From Bacteroidota bacterium (lineage in GTDB: Bacteria > Bacteroidota > Bacteroidia > B-17B0 > Aurantibacillaceae): a DNA stretch of 64,000 bases. Of the stretch, positions 55,806-63,143 are shown piece by piece; position 1 is the first letter of the stretch; the number at the start of each line of letters is the position of its first letter. The position numbers and the translations under genes are program-made. The stretch is from positions 248,001-312,000 of the forward strand of contig JAJNDK010000006.1 of assembly GCA_021156365.1 (NCBI GenBank). Reading direction: 5' to 3'. Under the pieces are notes generated by a model. It was not told the origin of the DNA and searched no databases. It saw only the letters and a list, made by a program, of their open reading frames with translations.

Positions 55806-57428
55806 ATGAAACGCATATTCATCTTAGCCTCCTTATTTTTTACGTACACAACATTTGCGCAGAAAGCACCGGAGAACTGGTTTAACCTCGATCCCGCCAC
55901 TAACAAAGTAAACGGCGTGGGTACAGAACGTACTTACGAAGAGCTCTTAAAAGGAAAAAAATCAAAAACAATAATTGTCGGTGTGATCGACAGCGGTGTG
56001 GACTTCAACCACGAGGACCTGAAAGAAGTAATGTGGACCAATGAAAAAGAAGTTCCCGGCAATGGGGTGGATGATGATAAGAACGGGTATATCGATGATA
56101 TTCACGGATGGAGCTTTCTCGGTGGTAAAGATGGAAAGAATGTGGATCACGAAACACTGGAGCTTACACGCATATACAGGGAACTGAAACCGAAATACGA
56201 CGGGAAAACAGAAAAAGATATAGATGCAAAAAGCAAAGAAGAGTTTGCGTTATACCTGAAGGCAAAAGAGGATTTTGAAGCCGAGACGAATGAAGCCAAC
56301 CAGAATATGATGCAGATCGCCTTCATCCAGCAATTGGTGGAGAGTATGAATTTGCGTATCAAAAATCAATTGAGTGTGGAGAAAGTAGGTCCGGAGGAGT
56401 TGGCTAAATTCAAAGCGGAAGATGCACAGCAAAAACAATTACTGCCTGTCCTTACCGGCATGGTGGTGCAGTATGGCGACCTGGATTCTTTTCTTGAAAA
56501 AACAGAAGAAGGCTCCAAACATTTTGAGGATATGCTGACGTACAACCTGAACCTCGAATTCGATCCCCGCTACATTATCGGTGACGATTACAAGAACCAA
56601 ACGGAAAAGTATTATGGTAATGCCGATTGCAACGGGCCAAGCAGCCTTCATGGAACACACGTGGCAGGTATCATTGCAGCAAAAAGGAATAACAATGTAG
56701 GTATCAACGGTGTTGCCGACAATGTGAAGATCATGGCGATCCGCGCGGTTCCCAATGGTGACGAACGGGATAAGGATATTGCCAATGCCATCTATTATGC
56801 AGTGGACAACGGAGCAAGCGTGATCAACATGAGCTTCGGAAAAAAATATTCCTACAACAAAAAGATCGTGGACGATGCTGTGAAATATGCAGAAAGCAAA
56901 GACGTACTGATCGTGCATGCGGCAGGTAACGAAGCCCTCAATATCGATGAGGTAAAACATTATCCATGCAAACAATTTGAAGGGACTAAAAAAGAAGCCA
57001 AGAATTTTATGGACGTGGGCGCTTCTTCCTGGAAACCGGGAGAAAAACTGCCGGCTGAATTTTCTAACTACGGTAAAAAAACAGTGGATGTATTCGCACC
57101 GGGGGTTGATATTTACTCAACTAACAGCGGTGGGGGTTACATCAATGAAAGCGGTACGAGTATGGCCTGCCCCGTTACAGCAGGTGTAGCAGCGGTTCTG
57201 CGCTCCTATTTCCCTGATCTCTCTGCGCAGGACATCAAAAAGATCCTGACGAAATCGGTGAACACGGATTATAAGAAGGAAGAGGTTCAGATGCCGGGAA
57301 CATTGCCTGCTGAAGATGGCAAACAGGCGGTAAAAGTAAAATTCGCTGAGCTGAGCAAAACAGGCGGCCTGGTGAATATGTACAATGCCGTGCAGATGGC
57401 CATGAAAATGAGCAAGGTAAAGCTTTGA
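55806..57428 (+). CDS. Secreted S8 (subtilisin) family protease
   Basis: A 540-residue protease with signal peptide (ASLFFTYTTFAQ). The catalytic triad is Asp62 in VIDSGVDFNHEDL, His282 in LHGTHVAGIIA and Ser452 in SGTSMACPVTAG. About 220 residues separate Asp and His, far more than the usual few dozen, with a charged helical insert (KAKEDFEAETNEANQNMMQ). No T9SS domain follows the catalytic part, so it is probably periplasmic or exported otherwise. It is 18 nt upstream of the PabA/TrpG gene. Confidence 0.94.
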   Translation: MKRIFILASLFFTYTTFAQKAPENWFNLDPATNKVNGVGTERTYEELLKGKKSKTIIVGVIDSGVDFNHEDLKEVMWTNEKEVPGNGVDDDKNGYIDDIHGWSFLGGKDGKNVDHETLELTRIYRELKPKYDGKTEKDIDAKSKEEFALYLKAKEDFEAETNEANQNMMQIAFIQQLVESMNLRIKNQLSVEKVGPEELAKFKAEDAQQKQLLPVLTGMVVQYGDLDSFLEKTEEGSKHFEDMLTYNLNLEFDPRYIIGDDYKNQTEKYYGNADCNGPSSLHGTHVAGIIAAKRNNNVGINGVADNVKIMAIRAVPNGDERDKDIANAIYYAVDNGASVINMSFGKKYSYNKKIVDDAVKYAESKDVLIVHAAGNEALNIDEVKHYPCKQFEGTKKEAKNFMDVGASSWKPGEKLPAEFSNYGKKTVDVFAPGVDIYSTNSGGGYINESGTSMACPVTAGVAAVLRSYFPDLSAQDIKKILTKSVNTDYKKEEVQMPGTLPAEDGKQAVKVKFAELSKTGGLVNMYNAVQMAMKMSKVKL

Positions 57429-57446
57429 TCCATACGTATTCCTGAA

Positions 57447-58016
57447 GTGAAGCTCCTGATATTAGATAACTACGACAGTTTCACTTACAATCTTGTACAT
57501 CTTGTAGAGAAAGTTTCGGATATTTCATTTGAAGTGAAACGCAATGATGAGATCGGTGTGAACTATGCCGGTTCATTCGATAAGATCCTTTTGTCGCCCG
57601 GGCCTGGTTTGCCGGGTGATGCAGGAATACTGAAAGAGGTGATCGATACGTACAAAAGCTCTGTTTCCATTTTAGGTGTGTGCCTCGGGCAACAGGCAAT
57701 AGGTGAAGTGTTCGGTGGAAAGCTGAAGAACCTTGATACTGTTTATCACGGTGTTGCTACGGCTATTCAGATACTACAGCAAGACAACCTGTTTGACAAT
57801 TGTCCGGCGCAATTTAAGGTAGGGCGTTACCATTCCTGGGTGATCGATCCTGTGGGTTTTCCGGAAGAGTTAGAGATCCTTGCTACTGACAGCGAAAAAA
57901 ATATAATGGCCATCCGCCACAAAAGCTTTGACGTAAAAGGAATTCAGTTCCACCCGGAATCTATTCTGTCGGAATATGGGGAAACGATCCTAAATAACTG
58001 GCTGAACGTTAGCTAA
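57447..58016 (+). CDS. Glutamine amidotransferase subunit, PabA/TrpG type
   Basis: A 189-residue class I amidotransferase starting with GTG at 57447 (reading KLLILDNYDSFTYNLVHL). Nucleophile Cys79 is in LGVCLGQQAIGE, the oxyanion site SPGPGLP is near 50, and the His-Glu pair lies in FHPESILSEYGE. It supplies ammonia from glutamine to an anthranilate or aminodeoxychorismate synthase component I that is not in this window. It overlaps the convergent DUF4259 gene by 8 nt. Confidence 0.94.
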   Translation: MKLLILDNYDSFTYNLVHLVEKVSDISFEVKRNDEIGVNYAGSFDKILLSPGPGLPGDAGILKEVIDTYKSSVSILGVCLGQQAIGEVFGGKLKNLDTVYHGVATAIQILQQDNLFDNCPAQFKVGRYHSWVIDPVGFPEELEILATDSEKNIMAIRHKSFDVKGIQFHPESILSEYGETILNNWLNVS

Positions 58017-58425
58017 GCCTTTTAATCAGTTCTTCCAGATTTCCTTTCCATTTAGGATACAGTTCTTCATTCTCTGACCAGAGTTCGTTCAGCTCCGATT
58101 TATCGCTGAGTACGATCTTTAATGCTTTTACAGCAGAAGCTTTCAGATCATTTAGCTGTAAGCCGGGATGTTTTTTACTAAAGGTATTGATATTGTTATC
58201 CTCTTCATCATTTTCGGATTTATAGGATGTTCCATTCAGAGCAGCATCCATATAGGCAGCTGAAACAGTAACGGCATGGCATTCATCGTACTCCAGGTAA
58301 TCTGAATGAAAAGCTGCTTCGAACGATGTTTCGAAGATCTCTTTCGGATCCTCTGCATTTTCAATTATATCTACATAGTCGTAGGCGGTGTCGTCGTCAA
58401 AAATCCCGTAATTCCAGGCTCCCAT
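58009..58425 (-). CDS. DUF4259 protein
   Basis: A 138-residue acidic protein. I take the ATG at 58425 because DUF4259 proteins begin MGAWNYGIFDDDTAYDYVD, exactly as here; the longer upstream frame is not supported. Conserved further parts are FETSFEAAFHSDYLEYDECHAVTVSAAY and LSDKSELNELWSEN. DUF4259 members are small cytoplasmic proteins of unknown function, related to immunity-type proteins in some settings; nothing here supports a toxin partner. Confidence 0.9.
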   Translation of the reverse strand: MGAWNYGIFDDDTAYDYVDIIENAEDPKEIFETSFEAAFHSDYLEYDECHAVTVSAAYMDAALNGTSYKSENDEEDNNINTFSKKHPGLQLNDLKASAVKALKIVLSDKSELNELWSENEELYPKWKGNLEELIKRLS

Positions 58426-58558
58426 ATTTTTGTTTTTGGTGATGGCTAAAATACAAATTATTACGTTTCTGACCGGTAGCGAATAAAAAACACTCCGCAT
58501 AAATCCGCAGACCAGGTAATGAAGTTGAAAATTCCAGTTCACCATACAAAAGAAAAAG

Positions 58559-58590
58559 AAAGCCGCTTCCCGGGAAAGCCGCTTTCTTTT
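58559..58590. terminator. Terminator of the FN3 gene
   Basis: AAAGC-C-GCTT, CCCGGG centre, AAAGC-C-GCTTT: a stem with one mismatch, flanked on both sides by A/T-runs, 20 bp beyond the FN3 gene stop. Confidence 0.65.
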
Positions 58591-58604
58591 TCAGCAGGTC
58601 GCCG

Positions 58605-59207
58605 CTACACTACGATCGCAGTGATAGGCTCCGAAAAGGGATGTTCTCCGTCCTTGTCTACCCAGCCATAGCGGAACCAATACCGCGTGCCGGGATTGAG
58701 GCGATCGACTTTCGTGCGGCTCTGCACCGTGGATCCTGCATCGAACCAGGTGGCATTGTCGATGCTGTATTCCCAGAAATAGGCAGCGCCCTTAATTGCT
58801 TTTACACGGAGTTGGATAGTCCCGCTTCCACGGCCGGCTTTCACCTCGAAGCTGACTTTGGCAGCTCCTTTGCTCCGTTTGATGCTGAGGCCGGCCATGT
58901 GCACGATAGCCGGATCGCCATCCGCCACTCCTTCTACGTAAGCAGCTACCCGACTCATTATACTATCCAGCTCCGCTTCCCTGTCGTGCATAAGAGCAGT
59001 AAGGCTTTTACCGCCATCCTGTGCATCGGTCCAGGCTGTTTCCAAAGCGGTGATGGCAGTACCCAGGCTACCTAACAGAGGAGCTGCCGATGCAAAAACA
59101 GTAGTATTGGAGCCGATAGCTGCATGCACCATTTTCGACTTGTTCAATTTACCAGGCACCGATAGTCTCGACATGTTCAGTACGACCCGGAGTTTATTTG
59201 TGTTCAT
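58605..59207 (-). CDS. Fibronectin type III domain protein
   Basis: A 200-residue protein without signal peptide. Residues 1-95 are helical (SKMVHAAIGSNTTVFASAAPLLGSLGTAITALETAWTDAQ, MHDREAELDSIMSRVAAYVEG), and 105-200 form one FN3 domain ending RLNPGTRYWFRYGWVDKDGEHPFSEP. This helical-plus-FN3 architecture is frequent, often in several copies, in Bacteroidota and other environmental genomes, with unknown function. Expressed on the minus strand with the heptad array upstream. Confidence 0.82.
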   Translation of the reverse strand: MNTNKLRVVLNMSRLSVPGKLNKSKMVHAAIGSNTTVFASAAPLLGSLGTAITALETAWTDAQDGGKSLTALMHDREAELDSIMSRVAAYVEGVADGDPAIVHMAGLSIKRSKGAAKVSFEVKAGRGSGTIQLRVKAIKGAAYFWEYSIDNATWFDAGSTVQSRTKVDRLNPGTRYWFRYGWVDKDGEHPFSEPITAIVV

Positions 59208-59582
59208 TGTATGAGTTTTTTTAAATTGTTTTTTTTTGGAGTCTTGTTTTTATATTGAAAGCTTGACTTACCTCCCTGCAGGTGTCGACTCCTGCTTATC
59301 CATCCTGCATACTACAGGAGAGGTAAAGAATTTCTCTGAAGTGTTTCATACCGTTCGCCTTTCTTTTTCTTTGTTTGGGTAGCAGTCTTTTGCCGCTACT
59401 GAATAAGCTTATTTTTTAGTGTATAACGTACAGGGTTTCAGAAAAGTTACCCTGACTTTGCAATTGGTTGTTCCCGGAAAATAAGTGGATGAAAATGATC
59501 CGTAAGTGGTTGTTTGATGAAAAAAGAAAAAGATTTTCCGGAAAGCGGAGATGGTTTTTTAACAGGTGTTAAGAGTTCCCGC
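59208..59582. other. Gene-free leader region of the FN3 gene
   Basis: No gene found. An imperfect hairpin can form between TTACCTCCCTG (59268-59278) and CAGGAGAGGTAA (59315-59326), enclosing smaller CAGG/CCTG pairings; it could be a structured 5' leader of the FN3 mRNA on the minus strand or a repeat remnant. No -7 box of high quality was found on that strand close to the FN3 start. Confidence 0.35.
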
Positions 59583-59910
59583 CTAAATCATAGCGTCTAC
59601 TACCTTGAACAAAGCAGCTACCAGCTTAACCATAGCAGCTTTGGCTTTAAAAGAAGCTCCTTTGTCTTAGGTCTTAACAGTTAAAGTAATGGCCATAGCA
59701 GCTACAACCTTAGCCATAACGTCTACCACCTTGATCATAGCAGCTACTATCTTAACCATAGCGTCGTTGGCCTTAAAGGAAGCTCCTTTGTCTTAGGTCT
59801 TAACAGATAAAGTAAAGGTCATAGCGTTTACCACCTTGATCATAGCTGCTACTAACTTAACCATAGCAGTTTTGGCCTTAAAGGAAGCCCCTTTGTCTTA
59901 GGTCTTAACA
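59583..59910. repeat. Tandem array of three 95-126 bp units built from 21-bp heptad codons
   Basis: Three units end in the same block (ctttgtcttaggtcttaaca, at about 59660, 59786 and 59891). Unit periods are 126 and 105 bp, differing by one 21-bp subunit. On the minus strand every 21-bp subunit codes a heptad such as MVKLVAA, MIKVVDV or MAKVVAA, and all units stay in one frame, separated by TAA in VKT-stop-DKGASF. The plus strand is also open in places. Not CRISPR: no spacers. Confidence 0.85.
59667..59759 (-). CDS. Hypothetical 30-residue heptad peptide (array unit 2)
   Basis: ATG at 59759 to TAA at 59667, reading MVKIVAA-MIKVVDV-MAKVVAA-MAITLTVKT. The peptide would be a cationic, hydrophobic helix with lysine at the third position of each heptad. 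Sister frames are 59793-59864 (23 residues, MVKLVAA-MIKVVNA-MTFTLSVKT) and 59583-59633 (16 residues, MVKLVAA-LFKVVDAMI). There is an AAAGGAG ribosome-binding-like stretch about 24 nt upstream, too far to be convincing. Whether any is translated is unknown; it may be decayed coding sequence. Confidence 0.25.
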   Translation of the reverse strand: MVKIVAAMIKVVDVMAKVVAAMAITLTVKT

Positions 59911-59942
59911 GGTATATCATAGGAGTATTGTTCGCATAAAAC

Positions 59943-59976
59943 AAAAAGCCCTGCCGACAGATCGGCAGGGCTTTTT
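59943..59976. terminator. Bidirectional terminator of the OmpA/anchor-L gene
   Basis: AAAAAGCCCTGCCGA (59943-59957) pairs perfectly with TCGGCAGGGCTTTTT (59962-59976) around a 4-nt loop. Confidence 0.92.
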
Positions 59977-59995
59977 AAATTTAAAGGATTTGAGA

Positions 59996-61498
59996 TTAAT
60001 GCGTAACCACCAACTTAATACTTTCGCTCACTTTGTTGTCAATGACAAGTGTAGCCACATACATTCCGTTCGGTAAGTTTTGCCCATCAAAATAGGTACT
60101 CGTTTTGCCTCTTTCGAGCAGGTAGATCGTTTTCATTGTTTTACCGCTCATGTCTGAAACGATGATCTGCGCATCTTTTACTTCTTCTTTCAGGTAAGTT
60201 TCGATAGTTGTATAGTCATTAAAAGGGTTCGGGTAATTGGTCAGCAGTTTTGTCACCTCTGATTTGATCTCGCTATCTGCCTTTTTCTTGATGGCTGCAT
60301 ATTCTTCCACCGCACCGCCGATCTTTATCTCTACGCGCCTGTTCAGTATTTTTCCTTGTTCCGTAGCATTGTTGTAGCGGGGTTGTGTTTCACCTTTGCA
60401 ATTCATTACAATACGGGAAGGATCCACTCCTTTGCCTTTCAGGTAATCAACTACTTTAGTGGCCCTTTCGCAGGAGAGCTCTTCGTTCAGCTCTTCCGCT
60501 CCTTCATTATCTGTATGCCCTGTTATCAGGATCTTTCCTTTCGGATTTTTTTTGTACATGTTTGCAAGATTCTCCAGCAGGGTTTTGTATCCTTTGTCAA
60601 TGTCAGAGCTGTTTTTATCGTACAATACATTGTAGCTTTTTTCGTAAGCCACAAAGCTTTGCCCTTCTATCAGTACACCGCTGTCGTAGGAATTATCAGA
60701 AACATCGGCAATGGCCATCTTTAAATGATACGTTTCATAAGGAGTAACCGGCTGGCGGATCTCCATCAGTTTTGTAAGACCATCGTACTCAATGGAAATT
60801 GCCCCACCCATATTATTTACATAATAGGTGGAGTTGGAAGCACGTGCACTGTATCCGTTGGTCTGACTTCCGTTGTTTATAGTATTTACACTTACCGGTG
60901 CATTGGAGCCCGGAACAACAGCGAGGTTTTTCTCTCCCGTAATACCTTTACCCGAAATGAAAAAGCCGAATACATCATTATAGGTAGATCCCACAAATTC
61001 ATCGTATTCCTCCGAACCGAACACATAATTAAAGCTCAGGGTATCGGCAGTAGGAACAATGTCGAGCTCAATATAACAAACGTCGAATGTTTTTTCGCCT
61101 CTGTTCAATAGTTTTTGTAGCTCCGGGCAGGGAGTGCCGGTATTGTTATAAGGGACGCGGGCCTCCGCTTTTGCATGTGTTACATTGGACATGCTTCCCG
61201 AAGTATTGCCTGAGCATAAGCCTACGATACCGCCGGTGGTCATGATCAGACCTTTTTTCATACCAAGGGAAGACTTTTTATCTTCAAAGAACCCGTAGGC
61301 TTCATCGGAAGGTGATTTGGTGATGGAAAAGCTTTTCAGTACTACGCCTTCCCCGATGAGAGTTTGAAAGAGATGCCGGGCATCCAGATCTCCGGATGGC
61401 TGTGCTTTGTATGTTTTGAAATCTGAGATGGATTGCGCCTGTATTGCAGTAGAGGCAAGAGTAGCGCATAAGAAAAAGGGAAGTACGGCTTTTTTCAT
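59996..61498 (-). CDS. Choice-of-anchor L, OmpA and type A T9SS fusion protein
   Basis: A 500-residue protein with signal peptide (LCATLASTAIQAQ). Residues about 25-285 form a choice-of-anchor L domain (LSFNYVFGSEEYDEFVGSTYNDVFGFFISG). Residues about 295-400 are an OmpA-like peptidoglycan-binding domain (GKILITGHTDNEGAEELNEELSCERATKVVDYL, GKILNRRVEIKI). The last 75 residues (LLTNYPNPFNDYTTIETY, NLPNGMYVATLVIDN) are a type A T9SS sorting domain. A T9SS cargo should be on the cell surface, yet OmpA domains bind periplasmic peptidoglycan, so the topology is puzzling. Confidence 0.9.
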   Translation of the reverse strand: MKKAVLPFFLCATLASTAIQAQSISDFKTYKAQPSGDLDARHLFQTLIGEGVVLKSFSITKSPSDEAYGFFEDKKSSLGMKKGLIMTTGGIVGLCSGNTSGSMSNVTHAKAEARVPYNNTGTPCPELQKLLNRGEKTFDVCYIELDIVPTADTLSFNYVFGSEEYDEFVGSTYNDVFGFFISGKGITGEKNLAVVPGSNAPVSVNTINNGSQTNGYSARASNSTYYVNNMGGAISIEYDGLTKLMEIRQPVTPYETYHLKMAIADVSDNSYDSGVLIEGQSFVAYEKSYNVLYDKNSSDIDKGYKTLLENLANMYKKNPKGKILITGHTDNEGAEELNEELSCERATKVVDYLKGKGVDPSRIVMNCKGETQPRYNNATEQGKILNRRVEIKIGGAVEEYAAIKKKADSEIKSEVTKLLTNYPNPFNDYTTIETYLKEEVKDAQIIVSDMSGKTMKTIYLLERGKTSTYFDGQNLPNGMYVATLVIDNKVSESIKLVVTH

Positions 61499-61715
61499 GG
61501 TATGGTTTTGTTTGATTTTATAGCATAGTGATGCAATCCATAATGAAATTACATAAAAAAAGTGACATTTTTCCGGGGAAGTATTGAATTAACATATGCC
61601 GGCTACACCTATTTATTGAACGTTGTTTCGGCTGCAATTGCAATGAAAATGCATGAGAAAAGTTCCTTCAGGCCGATATAGGTGATTTTTTTATGAAGGG
61701 TAAGCGAATTTCCTA

Positions 61716-61723
61716 TAAATTTG
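61716..61723 (+). promoter_or_regulatory. -7 box of the Crp-type regulator gene
   Basis: TAAATTTG, perfect TAnnTTTG, 48 nt before the ATG at 61772. The remaining 273-bp gap holds nothing else clear. Confidence 0.5.
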
Positions 61724-61771
61724 AAGGATAAGCATAAGCAGTCACGTGCCTTGTTTAAAACGTATTGATCC

Positions 61772-62356
61772 ATGAGTGAGCTGATCCTGAAGAATATTGC
61801 CAAGCATATTGCGATTACTGCTCCACAGCAGGAACTGTTCCTGTCTTTGCTGGAGCCCAAAAAGATAAAGAAACGCCAGTATTTTTTGCAGGAAGGAGAA
61901 GTGTGTAAAAATTCCGCATTCGTTATTTCGGGCTGCCTGCGCTCTTATTTTGCGGATAGTAATGGCTTTGAGCATATCCTCCAGTTTGCGATGGAAGACT
62001 GGTGGATGGCAGATATGATGAGCTATACCACACAAAAACCCGGCAATTTATTTATAGATGCGCTGGAGGATACGGAAGTCTTGCTGCTTTCGAGGGATAA
62101 CCAGCTGAAATTATTTGATCAATGCCCTTCTTTTGAGCGGTATTTCCGTGTTATTACGGAAAACGGCCTGGTGAGCCATCAGCGGCGGGTACTGGAAAAT
62201 CTTAGCCTGCCAGCCATGGAGCGCTATAAGATCTTTGCAAAACGGTATCCTGCCTTTATTCAGCGCTTACCGCAGACACAGATAGCCTCCTACCTCGGGA
62301 TCACCCCGGAATTCCTCAGCAAGATCAGGCATCAGATGATGTACCAGAAGCCCTGA
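61772..62356 (+). CDS. Crp/Fnr-family transcriptional regulator
   Basis: A 194-residue protein with a cyclic-nucleotide-binding-like beta domain (QYFLQEGEVCKNSAFVISGCLRSYF, QFAMEDWWMADMMSY) and a C-terminal helix-turn-helix (LPQTQIASYLGITPEFLSKIRHQM). The short form without Fnr cysteines is typical of Bacteroidota Crp-like regulators, whose ligand is unknown. It lies upstream of YceI and pirin genes on the same strand and is a candidate regulator for them. Confidence 0.93.
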   Translation: MSELILKNIAKHIAITAPQQELFLSLLEPKKIKKRQYFLQEGEVCKNSAFVISGCLRSYFADSNGFEHILQFAMEDWWMADMMSYTTQKPGNLFIDALEDTEVLLLSRDNQLKLFDQCPSFERYFRVITENGLVSHQRRVLENLSLPAMERYKIFAKRYPAFIQRLPQTQIASYLGITPEFLSKIRHQMMYQKP

Positions 62357-62450
62357 TACCGGCTGGCATCGACATTATATGGAAGGATTGCTTAACATAG
62401 ATTAAGTTGCTTTCTTAATGTAGTTTATTTTTTTCGCCCTGTAACTACCC

Positions 62451-62458
62451 TAATTTTG
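62451..62458 (+). promoter_or_regulatory. -7 box of the YceI gene
   Basis: TAATTTTG, perfect TAnnTTTG, 37 nt before the ATG at 62496. Confidence 0.5.
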
Positions 62459-62495
62459 TGTTGTAAAAATTAATAATCAATAAAACCAATAAATT

Positions 62496-63023
62496 ATGAG
62501 TACCTACAAAATTGACCCCATGCATTCGGAAGTGTCTTTCAAAGTAAAACACTTAATGATCAGTACCGTTACCGGCCAGATCGGTAAATTTGATGCTACG
62601 GTAGAAGCAGCTGCAGAAGACCTGAATAATGCAAAGATCAGCTTCGAAGCGGAAATGGACAGCATTTCTACAAACAATGAGCAGCGCGACGGGCATTTAA
62701 AAAGTCCTGACTTCTTTGATACGGCCAATCATCCGAAGCTCAACTTTACTTCCACCGCCTTTACTAAAAAAGACGGGCACAATTACGTACTCGAAGGCAA
62801 TCTGAGTCTGAGAGGGAAAACACTGCCGGTGAAGCTGGATGTGGAGTATGCAGGCAAAATGACCGATCCTTACGGGAACGAAAAACATGGCTTCGAGGTG
62901 AACGGGAAGATCAACCGGAAAGATTTCGGACTGGGCTGGAGTGCAGTTACCGAAGCAGGTGGAGTAGTGGTGTCGGACGAAGTAAAGATCCATGCCAACG
63001 TTCAGTTTGCAAAAGTACAATAA
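62496..63023 (+). CDS. YceI family protein
   Basis: A 175-residue lipocalin-like YceI domain without a signal peptide, so cytoplasmic. Hallmarks are the opening STYKIDPMHSEVSFKVKHLMISTVTG, RDGHLKSPDFFDTANHPKLNF, and FEVNGKINRKDFGLGWSAVTEAGGVVVSDEVKI. YceI proteins bind isoprenoid-type lipids (polyprenyl chains). In Bacteroidota it often neighbours pirin genes, as here. The downstream hairpin at 63037-63084 may act as a terminator. Confidence 0.96.
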   Translation: MSTYKIDPMHSEVSFKVKHLMISTVTGQIGKFDATVEAAAEDLNNAKISFEAEMDSISTNNEQRDGHLKSPDFFDTANHPKLNFTSTAFTKKDGHNYVLEGNLSLRGKTLPVKLDVEYAGKMTDPYGNEKHGFEVNGKINRKDFGLGWSAVTEAGGVVVSDEVKIHANVQFAKVQ

Positions 63024-63036
63024 GAAGAAATATAGT

Positions 63037-63088
63037 CCTGTTGGTGATCGCGTAGCGAAGCATCGCTACCTCGCAACCAACAGGGTTT
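63037..63088. repeat. REP-like hairpin, possible terminator of YceI
   Basis: CCTGTTGGT (63037-63045) pairs with ACCAACAGG (63076-63084), enclosing smaller palindromic GCGTAGCGA and TCGCTAC parts, then gtttta. The outer GTTGGT/ACCAAC arms link it to the repeat at 25897-25922. Confidence 0.65.
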
Positions 63089-63143
63089 TAAAAGTAGTAA
63101 ATAACAATTGCGGTGAAAATATCCTCAATTAATTTTCAATAAA

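Noticed and set aside
56439-56975. 178-codon minus-strand frame inside the S8 protease gene
   Set aside because: Antisense to the catalytic domain with no supporting signal.
58426-58545. 40-residue N-terminal extension of the DUF4259 protein
   Set aside because: The family starts with MGAWNYG, and the extension has no conserved pattern.
59643-59702. Plus-strand hydrophobic peptide frames in the heptad array, for example one starting at 59689
   Set aside because: They are the complement of the heptad codons; the plus strand lacks a promoter box, although I cannot exclude them fully.
59583-59910. CRISPR-like array
   Set aside because: Units are contiguous, 105-126 bp long, with internal 21-bp periodicity and no unique spacers; no cas genes nearby.
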